Positions 7,572-16,988 of a stretch of DNA of 64,000 nt are shown piece by piece. Position 1 is the first letter of the stretch, and each line of letters begins with the position of its first letter. Position numbers and translations under genes: made by a program. Origin of the DNA: Brevundimonas bacteroides DSM 4726. GTDB taxonomy: Bacteria > Pseudomonadota > Alphaproteobacteria > Caulobacterales > Caulobacteraceae. The notes under the pieces were generated by a model. That model saw nothing but the letters and a program-made list of their open reading frames with translations. It made no database searches and was not told the origin of the DNA. The stretch is taken from contig NZ_JNIX01000013.1 in the NCBI RefSeq assembly GCF_000701445.1, positions 124,001 to 188,000 on the forward strand, written 5' to 3'.

Positions 7572-10418
7572 ATGCGACTTCGCGCCGTCTCGATCGCCGC
7601 CCTCCTCGCCGCCGCCCCGGCTCTGGCCGTGGCCCCCGCCTGGGCCCAGGAGCCCGCCGCCGTGGCCGTCGCCCCCGCCGCGGTGCAGGCCCAGGAGCTG
7701 CCCGCCGCGCCGGTGGCCGAGCTGGTCAGCGAGGTGAACATCCCCTGGTCGCGGTTCCAGCTGGACAACGGCCTGACGGTGATCGTGCACGAGGATCGCA
7801 AGGCTCCGGTGGTGGCGGTGTCGATCTGGTACAACGTCGGCTCCAAGGACGAGCCGGCGGGGTCGACCGGTTTCGCCCACCTGTTCGAGCACCTGATGTT
7901 CGGCGGTTCGGAGAACGCGACAGGCAGCTATCTGGGGCGGATGCGGGCGCTGGGGCCGACCAACCTGAACGGCACGACCTGGTTCGACCGCACCAACTAC
8001 TTCCAGACCGTGCCGACGCCGGCGCTGGAGCAGACGCTGTTCCTGGAAAGCGACCGCATGGGATACCTGCTCGGCGAGGTCGGGCAGGAGGTGCTCGATC
8101 TCCAGCGCGGCGTCGTCCAGAACGAGAAGCGTCAGGGCGACAACCAACCCTATGGCCTGTTCCAGTATGCGCGTCTGGAAGCCCTGTTCCCCGAGGGGCA
8201 TCCGTATCGGCATTCGACCATCGGCTCGATGGCCGATCTGGACGCGGCCAGCCTGGAGACGGTGCGCAACTGGTTCCGCGACAACTATGGTCCGAACAAC
8301 GCCGTGCTGGTGCTGTCGGGCGACATCGACGAGGCGACGGCCCGTACCCTGACCGAGCGTTATTTCGGGGCGATCCCGCGCGGGCCGGTCAATGAGCCGG
8401 CGCAGGCCGATGTGCCGACGTTGTCGGAGCCGGTGAACATCACCCTGCGCGACCGCGTGGCCAATACGCGCCTGACGCGCAACTGGGCGGTTCCCGGCAT
8501 GCTGAGCGAGGAGGCCGTGCCTCTGGCGGTCGGGGCCTCGATCCTGGGCGGGCTCGCCAGCTCGCGTCTCGACAACGCCCTGGTGCGCGGAGACGAGACG
8601 GCGGTGTCGGCTTCGGCGGGCGTCCAGTCCTTCCACCGCGTCGGCATGTTCGGCGTAACCGTCAACGTGAAGCCGGGCGAGGATGCGGCAGAGGTGTCGG
8701 CGCGGCTGGATCAGGTCATCGCCGACCTGATCCAGAACGGCCCGTCCGAAGAGGAAGTGGCGCGGGTCGCCACCGGCTATGTCGCCCAGACGCTGCAGAG
8801 CCTGGAGCAGGTCAACGGCAAGGCCTCGACGCTGGCGGAAGGCCAGCTCTATGCGGGCGATCCGGACTGGTATCGCCGCCAGCTCCAGGCCTATGCCTCG
8901 GTGACGCCGGCGCAGGTGCAGGCGGCGCTGCAGCGCTGGCTGAGCCGACCGGTGGCGTCGATCACCATCGAGCCGGGCGAGCGCGAGGCCTATGTCGAGG
9001 CGGCTGCGACACCGTCGGGGGCGACTCCGGTTCCGGCCGAGCCGATCCAGCGCGTGGCCCGTCCGCCGATGCCGCAGATCGGCGAGGTCGAGGACCTGGA
9101 CTTCCCGGCGGTGGAGCGCGCGCGCCTGTCGAACGGGATCGAGGTCGTCTACGCCCAGGTCGACACCGTGCCGGTGACCCGTGTGTCGGTGGCCTTCGAC
9201 GCCGGCTTCGCGGCGGACCGCCCCGATCGTCTGGGGGCCCACAGCCTGATGCTGAACCTGCTGGAGGAAGGCACCCGCACCCGCGACGCCAATGCCCTGG
9301 CCGAGGCGCGCGAGCGTCTGGGCGCCAACATCAACATCGGGGCCTCGATGGACCAGTCGACGGCCACCCTGTCGACGCCGAGCGCCAACCTGGGCTCATC
9401 GCTGACGCTGCTGGCCGATGTGCTGAGGAACCCCGCCATGGATCCGGCCGCCTTCGAGCGGGTGCGGGCCCAGCGCCTGACCGGCATCGCCAGCGAGCGC
9501 ACCCAGCCCGCGGCCATCGCCGCGCGCGCCCTGCCGCCGCTGCTGTTCGGGGCCGACAGCCCCTACGGCCGCGGCTTCACCGGCACGGGTGACGAGGCCA
9601 CCGTGCGGGGGCTGAGCGTCGCGGACCTGGCGTCCGAGCACGCCGCCTGGGTGCGGCCGGACAATGCGACGATCTATGTCGTGTCGGATCGTCCGCTCGC
9701 GGAGGTTCGCGCCGAGCTGGACCGGGCGCTGGGCGACTGGACGCCGCCGTCGGCCGCCAAGGGGACCAAGACCTTCCCCGTGACCGTGCCGACGCCGCAG
9801 CCGCGCATCGTCCTGATCGACCGGCCGCAGTCGCCGCAGTCGCTGATCTATGCAGGTCAGGTTCTGCCGGTGTCGGGCACCGACGATTTGCTGACCATGA
9901 ACGTGGCCAACTCCATCCTGGGCACCGACTTCCTGTCGCGGATCAACTCGGACCTGCGCGAGACCAAGGGCTGGTCCTATGGCGTGCGCGGCGGCCCGAC
10001 CCTGGTGCAGGGCCGCGTGCCCTACTTCATCAACGCGCCGGTGCAGGCCAACCGCACGGGCGAGTCGATCCAGGCCCTGATGGCCCAGTACGACCGCTTC
10101 CTGGAGGTCGAAGGGGTGACCCAGGCCGAGCGCGACCGGGCGGTGAACGGCAACACGCGCTCGCTGGCGGGCCAGTACGAGACCTCGTTCCAGATCCTGA
10201 ACACCCTGGTCTCGAACGACCTCTACAACCGTCCGGACGACTATCCGGAGACGGTGGCCAGCCGTACCCGCGCCCTGACGCCCGCCGAGATGGACGCCGC
10301 CGCCCGCGCGGCGATCGATCCGGACAACTTCGTCTGGGTGGTGGTCGGCGACGCCTCGGTGGTGCGTCCGCAGCTCGAGGCGCTGGCCATGCCGATCGAG
10401 GAACTGCCGATCCGCTGA
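7572..10418 (+). CDS. periplasmic M16 zinc peptidase, two-domain
   Basis: 948 residues from ATG 7572, preceded by AGGAAAAGGA; an in-frame ATG at 7512 is rejected because the second Met begins a clean signal peptide (SIAALLAAAPALAVAPAWA). The N-terminal M16 domain has the inverted zinc motif H103-L-F-E-H107 and the downstream acidic ligand in VVQNEKRQGD. The second M16 pair (from about residue 515, SNGIEVVYAQVDTVPVTRVS) lacks HxxEH, as usual for the structural half. These pitrilysin-like enzymes degrade small peptides in the periplasm. Monocistronic, followed by a strong hairpin. Confidence 0.9.
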   Translation: MRLRAVSIAALLAAAPALAVAPAWAQEPAAVAVAPAAVQAQELPAAPVAELVSEVNIPWSRFQLDNGLTVIVHEDRKAPVVAVSIWYNVGSKDEPAGSTGFAHLFEHLMFGGSENATGSYLGRMRALGPTNLNGTTWFDRTNYFQTVPTPALEQTLFLESDRMGYLLGEVGQEVLDLQRGVVQNEKRQGDNQPYGLFQYARLEALFPEGHPYRHSTIGSMADLDAASLETVRNWFRDNYGPNNAVLVLSGDIDEATARTLTERYFGAIPRGPVNEPAQADVPTLSEPVNITLRDRVANTRLTRNWAVPGMLSEEAVPLAVGASILGGLASSRLDNALVRGDETAVSASAGVQSFHRVGMFGVTVNVKPGEDAAEVSARLDQVIADLIQNGPSEEEVARVATGYVAQTLQSLEQVNGKASTLAEGQLYAGDPDWYRRQLQAYASVTPAQVQAALQRWLSRPVASITIEPGEREAYVEAAATPSGATPVPAEPIQRVARPPMPQIGEVEDLDFPAVERARLSNGIEVVYAQVDTVPVTRVSVAFDAGFAADRPDRLGAHSLMLNLLEEGTRTRDANALAEARERLGANINIGASMDQSTATLSTPSANLGSSLTLLADVLRNPAMDPAAFERVRAQRLTGIASERTQPAAIAARALPPLLFGADSPYGRGFTGTGDEATVRGLSVADLASEHAAWVRPDNATIYVVSDRPLAEVRAELDRALGDWTPPSAAKGTKTFPVTVPTPQPRIVLIDRPQSPQSLIYAGQVLPVSGTDDLLTMNVANSILGTDFLSRINSDLRETKGWSYGVRGGPTLVQGRVPYFINAPVQANRTGESIQALMAQYDRFLEVEGVTQAERDRAVNGNTRSLAGQYETSFQILNTLVSNDLYNRPDDYPETVASRTRALTPAEMDAAARAAIDPDNFVWVVVGDASVVRPQLEALAMPIEELPIR

Positions 10419-10462
10419 CGGCTCGAAGAGGGCGCGGTAGATCGTGCCTGACAGTGTCTGAT

Positions 10463-10496
10463 CCTGCGCTCCGGTCAATTGACGCCGGAGCGCAGG
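10463..10496 (+). terminator. strong hairpin after the M16 peptidase gene
   Basis: Perfect 12-base arms (CCTGCGCTCCGG at 10463-10474, CCGGAGCGCAGG at 10485-10496) with a 10-base loop, 45 bases after the stop. Only a short T run (GTTTCC) follows, so termination is likely but not canonical. Confidence 0.5.
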
Positions 10497-10536
10497 GCGG
10501 CTCTGTTTCCGATCCGCGACCGCTCGGAGCTCGTCG

Positions 10537-11109
10537 ATGATCCAGGTCTTCCTGATGGTGTGGGCGCTCCAGTCCGGGCCTTTGGTCGAGGCGCGCGACG
10601 CTGAGGTCGTCTCCGGCAGCGTCATCGAGGTTCAGGGGCGTCGGATGCGGTTGTGGGGTCTGGATACGCCGTCTCCGGGGGTGATGTGCGCGGATGACGG
10701 GGGTGAGCCCTACGACTGTGACGGGTGGGCGCGCGAGGTGCTGACCGGACTGATCAGCGAGGGCGCGGAGGGCCTGACGTTCCTCGCCAGCCAGATCCAC
10801 CGCCAGTACGCGACATCGCCGAGCCTGCGTTGTGAGATCGTGGGTGAAGACGCCGACGGGACAGCCGTAGGGCGCTGCGCGGTGTTGAAGCCCAACTGCA
10901 TCCCTCAGCAGGTGGAGTGTCAGGATAACTGGTACGATCTGTCGGCCGAGGTGATTTCCAGCGGCGGGGGCGCCCAGAGGCGCGACGAGACCCAAGGCGC
11001 CTTCGACGAGGTCGAGGCGGCGGCCTGCCATGGATCGATCGGCGTCTGGGGTGTTCCGGACGGCGCGGGCGTGGCCCGGCGTGAGACGAGCCCGAACTGT
11101 CCGGCTTGA
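10537..11109 (+). CDS. SNase-like exported protein with degenerate active site
   Basis: 190 residues, ATG 10537 with GGAG 8 bases upstream and a short hydrophobic N-terminus. The first half follows the staphylococcal nuclease (thermonuclease) pattern: VVSGSVIEVQGRRMRLWGLD then TPSPG, and later VGRCAV. Against that family the Arg of MRLWG, Asp of GLDTP and the later Arg are kept, but the first calcium-ligand DGD is SGS and the catalytic Glu after TP is Ser. Cys residues in the second half (LRCEIV, KPNCIP, VECQDN, AACHG) suggest disulfides. Probably a non-catalytic or altered-function relative. It converges with the zincin gene. Confidence 0.6.
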   Translation: MIQVFLMVWALQSGPLVEARDAEVVSGSVIEVQGRRMRLWGLDTPSPGVMCADDGGEPYDCDGWAREVLTGLISEGAEGLTFLASQIHRQYATSPSLRCEIVGEDADGTAVGRCAVLKPNCIPQQVECQDNWYDLSAEVISSGGGAQRRDETQGAFDEVEAAACHGSIGVWGVPDGAGVARRETSPNCPA

Positions 11110-11137
11110 ACGAAGCGGGATCCCCGCCCGGGAGCCA

Positions 11138-11539
11138 TCAGTCCTCCGCCTCGATGGCGTCGATGTCGTCGTCGTCGAGGCCGAGGTGGTGGCCGATCTC
11201 GTGGACCAGGACGTGGGAGATGAGCTCGTAGAGGCCTACGTCGCCGCGTTCGCACCATTCGTCGAGGATCGGACGGCGATAGAGGAAGACGCGGCTGGGC
11301 TCGGGCGCGGGGCCCAGGGCGTCTCGCTCGCCGATATGATGGCCGTGATAGAGGCCCGTCAGTTCGAACGGGTCGTCCATGTCGAAGGAGGCCAGCGTCT
11401 CCTCGTCTGGAAAATCATCGACGCGGATGACGACCTCGCCCGCCGCCGACCTGAACGGCTCGGGCAGGGCGTCGAAGGCCTGGCGCGCCAGGCGGGCGAA
11501 GTCGTCGAGGGACGGGGCGACAGGATCGATGTCGGACAT
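11138..11539 (-). CDS. small zincin-like metallopeptidase (DUF1025/PF06262 type)
   Basis: 133 residues with the zinc motif HEIGHHLGL at 113-121, followed by an Asp-rich tail (LDDDDIDAIEAED). Earlier blocks FRSAAGEVVIRVDDFPDE and GLYHGHHIGERD match the cytosolic small-zincin family found across Actinobacteria and Proteobacteria. Substrate unknown. It lies 73 bases downstream of ald on the same strand and may be transcribed with it. Confidence 0.8.
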   Translation of the reverse strand: MSDIDPVAPSLDDFARLARQAFDALPEPFRSAAGEVVIRVDDFPDEETLASFDMDDPFELTGLYHGHHIGERDALGPAPEPSRVFLYRRPILDEWCERGDVGLYELISHVLVHEIGHHLGLDDDDIDAIEAED

Positions 11540-11612
11540 GGGCGGGATATCGCGGCCTCCCGCCCGTGTCGCAAGGCTTACCCCCGCCTTGTCCGCCTGC
11601 CGGACCAGGCCG

Positions 11613-12731
<1,119 letters not shown>

Positions 12732-12847
12732 GGGGTTTCCTCACCTCTTGGGATTTGCGGGAAAATAGCGCCGGGCGCGTCGCAGGTTCCTGTTCTTTTT
12801 GGCGAGTGATCGCCGTAAAGTCGCAGAAGCAACGGAGGGCGTCCGCC

Positions 12848-13324
12848 ATGAAGACGGTTTCTGCGGTCGAGCTGGACCTCATCGATAGAAAGATGCTCCG
12901 CCTGCTGCAGGCCGACGGACGCATGACCAACAGCGAACTGGCGCGGCAGGTGGCCCTGTCCGAGAGCGCCTGCCTGCGTCGGCTGCGCGCGCTCGAGGCA
13001 GCGGGCGTCATCAGCCGCTACGCCGCCGTCATCAACGAGCGGGCGGTGGGCCTGCCCATCAGCGTCTTCGTCACCGTGACCCTGTCGTCCCAGGCCGAGA
13101 GCGCGCTGACGGCCTTCGAGACCGCCATCGCCACTGTGCCCGAGGTGGTGGAGTGCTATCTGATGACGGGTGGGTCAGATTATCTGCTGCGGCTGGTGGT
13201 CAGGGACGTCGACGATCTGGAGCGGGTGCACGCCCGGTCGCTGACCACCATCGCCGGCGTGACGCGGGTGTCGTCCAGCGTGGCCATGCGGACCGTGGTC
13301 AAACGGAGTGCGCTGCCGGTCTAG
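12848..13324 (+). CDS. Lrp/AsnC-type regulator, probable ald activator
   Basis: 158 residues from ATG 12848, with GGAGG at 12835-12839; the frame is open upstream but this start has the ribosome site. N-terminal HTH: LDLIDRKMLRLLQADGRMTN then SELARQVALSESACLRRLRA. C-terminal RAM/AsnC ligand domain: PEVVECYLMTGGSDYLLRLV. Typical length. Divergent to ald, so it most likely senses alanine or a related amino acid and controls ald (AldR/PutR-like). Confidence 0.85.
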   Translation: MKTVSAVELDLIDRKMLRLLQADGRMTNSELARQVALSESACLRRLRALEAAGVISRYAAVINERAVGLPISVFVTVTLSSQAESALTAFETAIATVPEVVECYLMTGGSDYLLRLVVRDVDDLERVHARSLTTIAGVTRVSSSVAMRTVVKRSALPV

Positions 13325-13325
13325 G

Positions 13326-13372
13326 TTAACCGGCTGAAAACCCTGATCTTCAATAGGCCGAAAACCTTAACC
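13326..13372 (+). promoter_or_regulatory. paired GGCyGAAAACC repeats flanked by TTAACC
   Basis: GGCTGAAAACC (13332-13342) and GGCCGAAAACC (13356-13366) repeat with 24-base period; the first is preceded and the second followed by TTAACC. They lie in the only long gap before the polysaccharide locus, so a regulator site is plausible. TTAACC resembles a CtrA half-site, but no TTAA-N7-TTAA pair is present. Confidence 0.3.
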
Positions 13373-13428
13373 GTGAAACCGGCCTTAGCGGTTGGCGTGC
13401 AGACTGCCCTCAACTTCGGGGAGCAGTC

Positions 13429-14397
13429 ATGGTCCGCAAAAAGCGACCGGCGACATCGACGGCAATCCTGCTGGCTGCGGGCTGCTGGTTGTCGGCCGGG
13501 GTCACTGTGGCCGCGCCGCGGGTCGAGGATGCGCACGCGATGCCGTTGGGTGCCGCAGCACCCGCGCCGGAGGGGTTCATCGACCTGTGTCGCCGCGCGC
13601 CCAGCCAGTGTCCAGCGATCGGCCCCGCGCCGGATCTGGATCGACTGGCCGTACAGTCCAATCGGCTGCGGTGGGCTGCCCTCTTTGGAATGTCGCCGGC
13701 GCCCGTCCCTGGGCCTTCTGCCGCGCCTCATCCAGCGGGATCGCTGCTGTCCAACGCTCCGCTCACCCCGCTGGTGCCGCGACTGCTGCCGGTTTATGCG
13801 GCGTCGGCCGCCGCCGGAACCTCGCGTGCGCCGACCGGTGCACCGTCGGTCGAAGACCTCGCCACGGCCGAGATCGAGACGGTCGGCACAGCCCTGGCGA
13901 TCGACGTCGTGCCTGCCACCGACTTCGCATCCGTCGCCGTCGCGGAGGGGGATGCGTACGCCCCGCCGGTGAAGGCAGCGGACCAACCAGAGAACGAGGC
14001 CGTGCGCTTTGCTCTCGATCGCGAGGGGTGGCGCCTTGTCAACCGCATCAACCGCAGCCTGAACCGCGAGATCCGCCACGTCGAAGACCGCGACCTGTAT
14101 GGCCGGCCCGACCTGTGGACCCTGCCGGTCGCCTCCCGCGGCGACTGCGAGGACTATGTCCTGGCCAAGCGGCAGGCCCTGATCCACGCCGGTGTGCCAG
14201 CGCAGGCCCTGTCGATCGCCATCGTCGAGACCCGGTGGGGCGAAACCCATGCCGTTCTGTTGCTGGCGTCGGATCGGGGGGAGTATGTGCTCGACAGCCT
14301 TTCGCCCTGGGTCACGCGCTGGGACCAGGTCGATTATCGCTGGCGCGAGCGCCAGGCGCGCGGCGGCACGTTTGACTGGGTCAGCGTCGCGCTCTAG
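13429..14397 (+). CDS. LapG-like transglutaminase-type cysteine protease (BTLCP, DUF920)
   Basis: 322 residues with a signal peptide (TAILLAAGCWLSAGVTVAAP) and a Pro/Ala-rich linker to about residue 180. The C-terminal 140 residues are the bacterial transglutaminase-like cysteine proteinase domain: Cys240 in SRGDCEDYVLAKR, His274 in WGETHAVLLL and Asp289 in EYVLDSLSPW form the expected triad. Family members such as LapG cleave surface proteins in the periplasm. It heads a seven-gene polysaccharide locus and likely processes or releases an envelope component; the substrate is unknown. The domain is complete, but the linker is longer than in LapG. Confidence 0.82.
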   Translation: MVRKKRPATSTAILLAAGCWLSAGVTVAAPRVEDAHAMPLGAAAPAPEGFIDLCRRAPSQCPAIGPAPDLDRLAVQSNRLRWAALFGMSPAPVPGPSAAPHPAGSLLSNAPLTPLVPRLLPVYAASAAAGTSRAPTGAPSVEDLATAEIETVGTALAIDVVPATDFASVAVAEGDAYAPPVKAADQPENEAVRFALDREGWRLVNRINRSLNREIRHVEDRDLYGRPDLWTLPVASRGDCEDYVLAKRQALIHAGVPAQALSIAIVETRWGETHAVLLLASDRGEYVLDSLSPWVTRWDQVDYRWRERQARGGTFDWVSVAL

Positions 14398-14420
14398 GTC
14401 CTCCGCGGGGAGGACTGGCG

Positions 14421-14978
14421 ATGCAGAGGACGAGGGCCATTCGTCTGGGGCTCGTGGTTTGTCTTGGCGTCGTAACCCTGATTGCCGGGCTCGGCCTGGC
14501 GCTCCCGCTCAGCCAACCTGCGACCTGGACGCTCAATCTGCCGCCTCTGGCCGCGGTGAGCGAAGCGCGTGCAGTCGCGGCCACGGTGAAGACGCCGCCC
14601 GAGCTCGCGCGCGCGCGCTCGGAGAACCGACGGACACTGCTACAGAAGCCGCTGGACGCCTCGGCCTGGCTCCGGCTGGCCTGGATCGCCGATCAGGAGA
14701 GCCAGGAAGCCGAGATGTTGGACGCGCTAGATCGCAGCTATGTCGCCGCCCCGCATGGACCAGAGGTGACGGAGTGGCGACTGCGCTTTGCCTTCGACCG
14801 GTGGGCCCGCTTGACCCCGGAACTGCGGCGGCAGGCACGCGAGGAACTGGTCGTCGCTCAGGTTACGCGGCCGCAGATGACAGGGCGAGTCCGCGATCTC
14901 GTGCGTGATCCCGCCGGGCGGTTGGCGATAAACTTGACGCCGTCGCCAACCGTCAATTCCCGGAGCCCTGGCACGTAG
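14421..14978 (+). CDS. membrane-anchored helical (TPR-like) protein of polysaccharide locus
   Basis: 185 residues. One N-terminal membrane helix (LGLVVCLGVVTLIAGLGLAL), then a periplasmic part with TPR-like packing: ARSENRRTLLQKPLDASAWL, then RLAWIADQESQEAEMLDALD and a final helix pair. I do not recognise a named family. It starts 23 bases after the protease gene and is followed by the Ala/Gly-rich gene, so it probably acts in the same envelope process, perhaps as a scaffold. Confidence 0.65.
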   Translation: MQRTRAIRLGLVVCLGVVTLIAGLGLALPLSQPATWTLNLPPLAAVSEARAVAATVKTPPELARARSENRRTLLQKPLDASAWLRLAWIADQESQEAEMLDALDRSYVAAPHGPEVTEWRLRFAFDRWARLTPELRRQAREELVVAQVTRPQMTGRVRDLVRDPAGRLAINLTPSPTVNSRSPGT

Positions 14979-15105
14979 GCCACGGTGGCCGAAGCGCAAC
15001 AACTCAGTCCCGGCCGTCAAACTGTCGCACATCTGGCATACCGGTGTGTTCTCAACGTCTCTCTTCGGGTGTATGAAGAAAGCCTAAACAAGCGTGAGGT
15101 CGGTG

Positions 15106-15594
15106 ATGAGCAAGTCTTTTTCGGCGTCCATTGCCGTGCTGGCGGCCTTGACTGCGGCGGTTGCCCCTGGCGTTGGCCTAGCGACGACAAGCATTGCTGT
15201 GGCGGTGCAGGATGATGTCGCCGCGCTTACGGCGCTGATCCAGGCCGCCATTGTCCAGGCTCAGAGTGAAGCGGCAGCCGCCGGTCTGGATGACGAAGGC
15301 GCCGAAGCCTTCATTGAGGCGGCGGTCCGGGCTGCCGTTGCCACCAGCGGGGCCAGCCCGGCTGTCGCGGCCTCGGCTCTCTCGGCTGCACGCGCCAATC
15401 TTGCGGCCTCGGGCCAACTGTCGGCTGCCGCCGCCGCTGCCGTGGGCAGCGTTCAGGCCCAGGTGACGGGTACCGGCCAAGGGGGACCCGGCGCCGGCGG
15501 ATCGGCCGGATCGGGCGGCACGGCGCAAGGTGCGCCGGGCGCAGGCGGCGCCGGAGGCGGGGGTGGTGGTTCGGATTACCGACCGGGCACCTGA
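15106..15594 (+). CDS. Ala/Gly-rich secreted low-complexity protein
   Basis: 162 residues from ATG 15106 (GAGG at 15095-15098 fixes this start). A signal peptide (SIAVLAALTAAVAPGVGLA) is followed by an alanine-rich helical segment to about residue 125 and a Gly-rich tail (GGPGAGGSAGSGGTAQGAPG) ending SDYRPGT. No enzyme motif. It contains AAAAG at residues 56-60, which resembles the cleavage motif of LapG-type proteases; the protease two genes upstream makes this notable but unproven. Could be a structural matrix or accessory protein. Next gene starts 52 bases downstream. Confidence 0.65.
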   Translation: MSKSFSASIAVLAALTAAVAPGVGLATTSIAVAVQDDVAALTALIQAAIVQAQSEAAAAGLDDEGAEAFIEAAVRAAVATSGASPAVAASALSAARANLAASGQLSAAAAAAVGSVQAQVTGTGQGGPGAGGSAGSGGTAQGAPGAGGAGGGGGGSDYRPGT

Positions 15595-15646
15595 GGTAAT
15601 GGCAAGAATGTCGTCCGAAACGCTCCTGTCGAGCGGGGAAGAACCC

Positions 15647-16957
15647 ATGCGCATCCGAAATCGGCCGATTTCTGTTCTGCTATCCTTGCTGGCGTTGTCA
15701 TCGGCGTCCGTCGTGCAGGCGCAGACGGCCGCGAGCACCCTCAATGCCGCTCAGGGCCAGGGCGTCGATCTGTTCGCTCGCGACCGCAACGTCTCGGTTC
15801 GCGAACGGCCGCGCCCGGAGTACGAAGCCCTGGGGCTCTCTGCGGGGACCTTTGCGGTCTATCCGCTTATCCAGATCGATGCCGAGAATAGCGACAATGT
15901 GTTCGCTACGGCGATAGGCGAGCAGAACGACTGGATCGTACACTTCAAGCCGGAGGTTGCGATCGAATCCGGCTGGTCGCGCCACTCGCTCTCGGCCTAT
16001 GCGCGCGCCGACATCGCCCGCTACCAGGATTTTGACGGCGAGAACCACGAGGACTGGGACCTCGGTGCCAACGGACGTCTGGACATTACCCGGGCGACCA
16101 ATGTCGCCGCCGGTTTCAATTTTGCATCGCAAACCGAACCCCGAACCTCGTCCAATGCCCCGGCCTCCACGCGCGAACCGGTTCGCTACGATCTGACGTC
16201 ATCCTATCTGGCCGCCAGTCATGTCTCCGGCCGGGTGAAGGTCTCGGCGCGCGGAGACATCCGGGAGTTCGATTACGAGGACGGCGTGACGCTAGCGGGC
16301 GTGGTCGTCGACCAGGACAACCGCGACCGGACCCTGACCAGCCTGACGGGGCGCGCCGACCTGGCGATCAGCCCGGCGACCGCGCTGTTCGTGCAGGCGA
16401 CGACGAACAAGCGGGATTACGACACGGCCGTTTCCGCGGCTCTGCCCGCGCGCGACTCCGACGGCTACGAGATCCTGGCGGGCGCCAACTTTGAAGTGGG
16501 GGCCGTGATGCGCGGCGAAATCGCGGCCGGTTACATCGTCCAGGAGTTCGATGCGGCGGTGTACGACCAGATCGACGGGTTCGGCGCGCGCGCTCAGTTG
16601 GAATGGTTCCCCACCCAGCTCACCACAGTCACGGCCTATGGATCGCGGACGATCGAGGATTCCGGCATCGTCGGCTCGGGCGGCTATCTCTCGTCATCGG
16701 CTGGCGTGCGCATCGATCATGAACTCATGCGCAATGTGCTGCTGAACGCTGAAGCGTCGCTGTCGCGCGATGAATACGAGGGCATCGACCGTGAAGACGA
16801 GCGGGTCCAGCTCTCGGTGGGCGGCACCTACCTGATGAACCGCAATCTTGGCCTAAGCCTGTCTGCCAGCCGGTTCGAGCAGACCTCGAGCGGGCTCGCC
16901 GGCGGGGCGGAGTTCGATGTCAATCGTCTGACGGCGACCCTGGTCGCGCAGTTCTGA
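15647..16957 (+). CDS. outer-membrane beta-barrel protein (BBP2-like)
   Basis: 436 residues from ATG 15647 (GGGGAAG upstream); the signal peptide (RPISVLLSLLALSSASVVQA) supports this start over the longer open frame. The rest is alternating amphipathic beta-strands ending in a terminal strand with C-terminal Phe (LTATLVAQF), the signal for BAM-dependent insertion. Motifs such as EYEALGLSAGTFAVYPLIQI then DNVFAT fit the putative beta-barrel porin 2 family common in exopolysaccharide loci. It may be the outer-membrane exit in place of a Wza-type channel; inference from context. Confidence 0.8.
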   Translation: MRIRNRPISVLLSLLALSSASVVQAQTAASTLNAAQGQGVDLFARDRNVSVRERPRPEYEALGLSAGTFAVYPLIQIDAENSDNVFATAIGEQNDWIVHFKPEVAIESGWSRHSLSAYARADIARYQDFDGENHEDWDLGANGRLDITRATNVAAGFNFASQTEPRTSSNAPASTREPVRYDLTSSYLAASHVSGRVKVSARGDIREFDYEDGVTLAGVVVDQDNRDRTLTSLTGRADLAISPATALFVQATTNKRDYDTAVSAALPARDSDGYEILAGANFEVGAVMRGEIAAGYIVQEFDAAVYDQIDGFGARAQLEWFPTQLTTVTAYGSRTIEDSGIVGSGGYLSSSAGVRIDHELMRNVLLNAEASLSRDEYEGIDREDERVQLSVGGTYLMNRNLGLSLSASRFEQTSSGLAGGAEFDVNRLTATLVAQF

Positions 16958-16988
16958 TCGGCCCGAAGTCTCCAGTGCGCGTGACCTG

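Noticed and set aside
7551..9242. 563-codon minus-strand frame inside the M16 peptidase gene
   Set aside because: High-GC shadow; His/Arg-rich composition and no domain, while the plus-strand protein has full motifs and a signal peptide.
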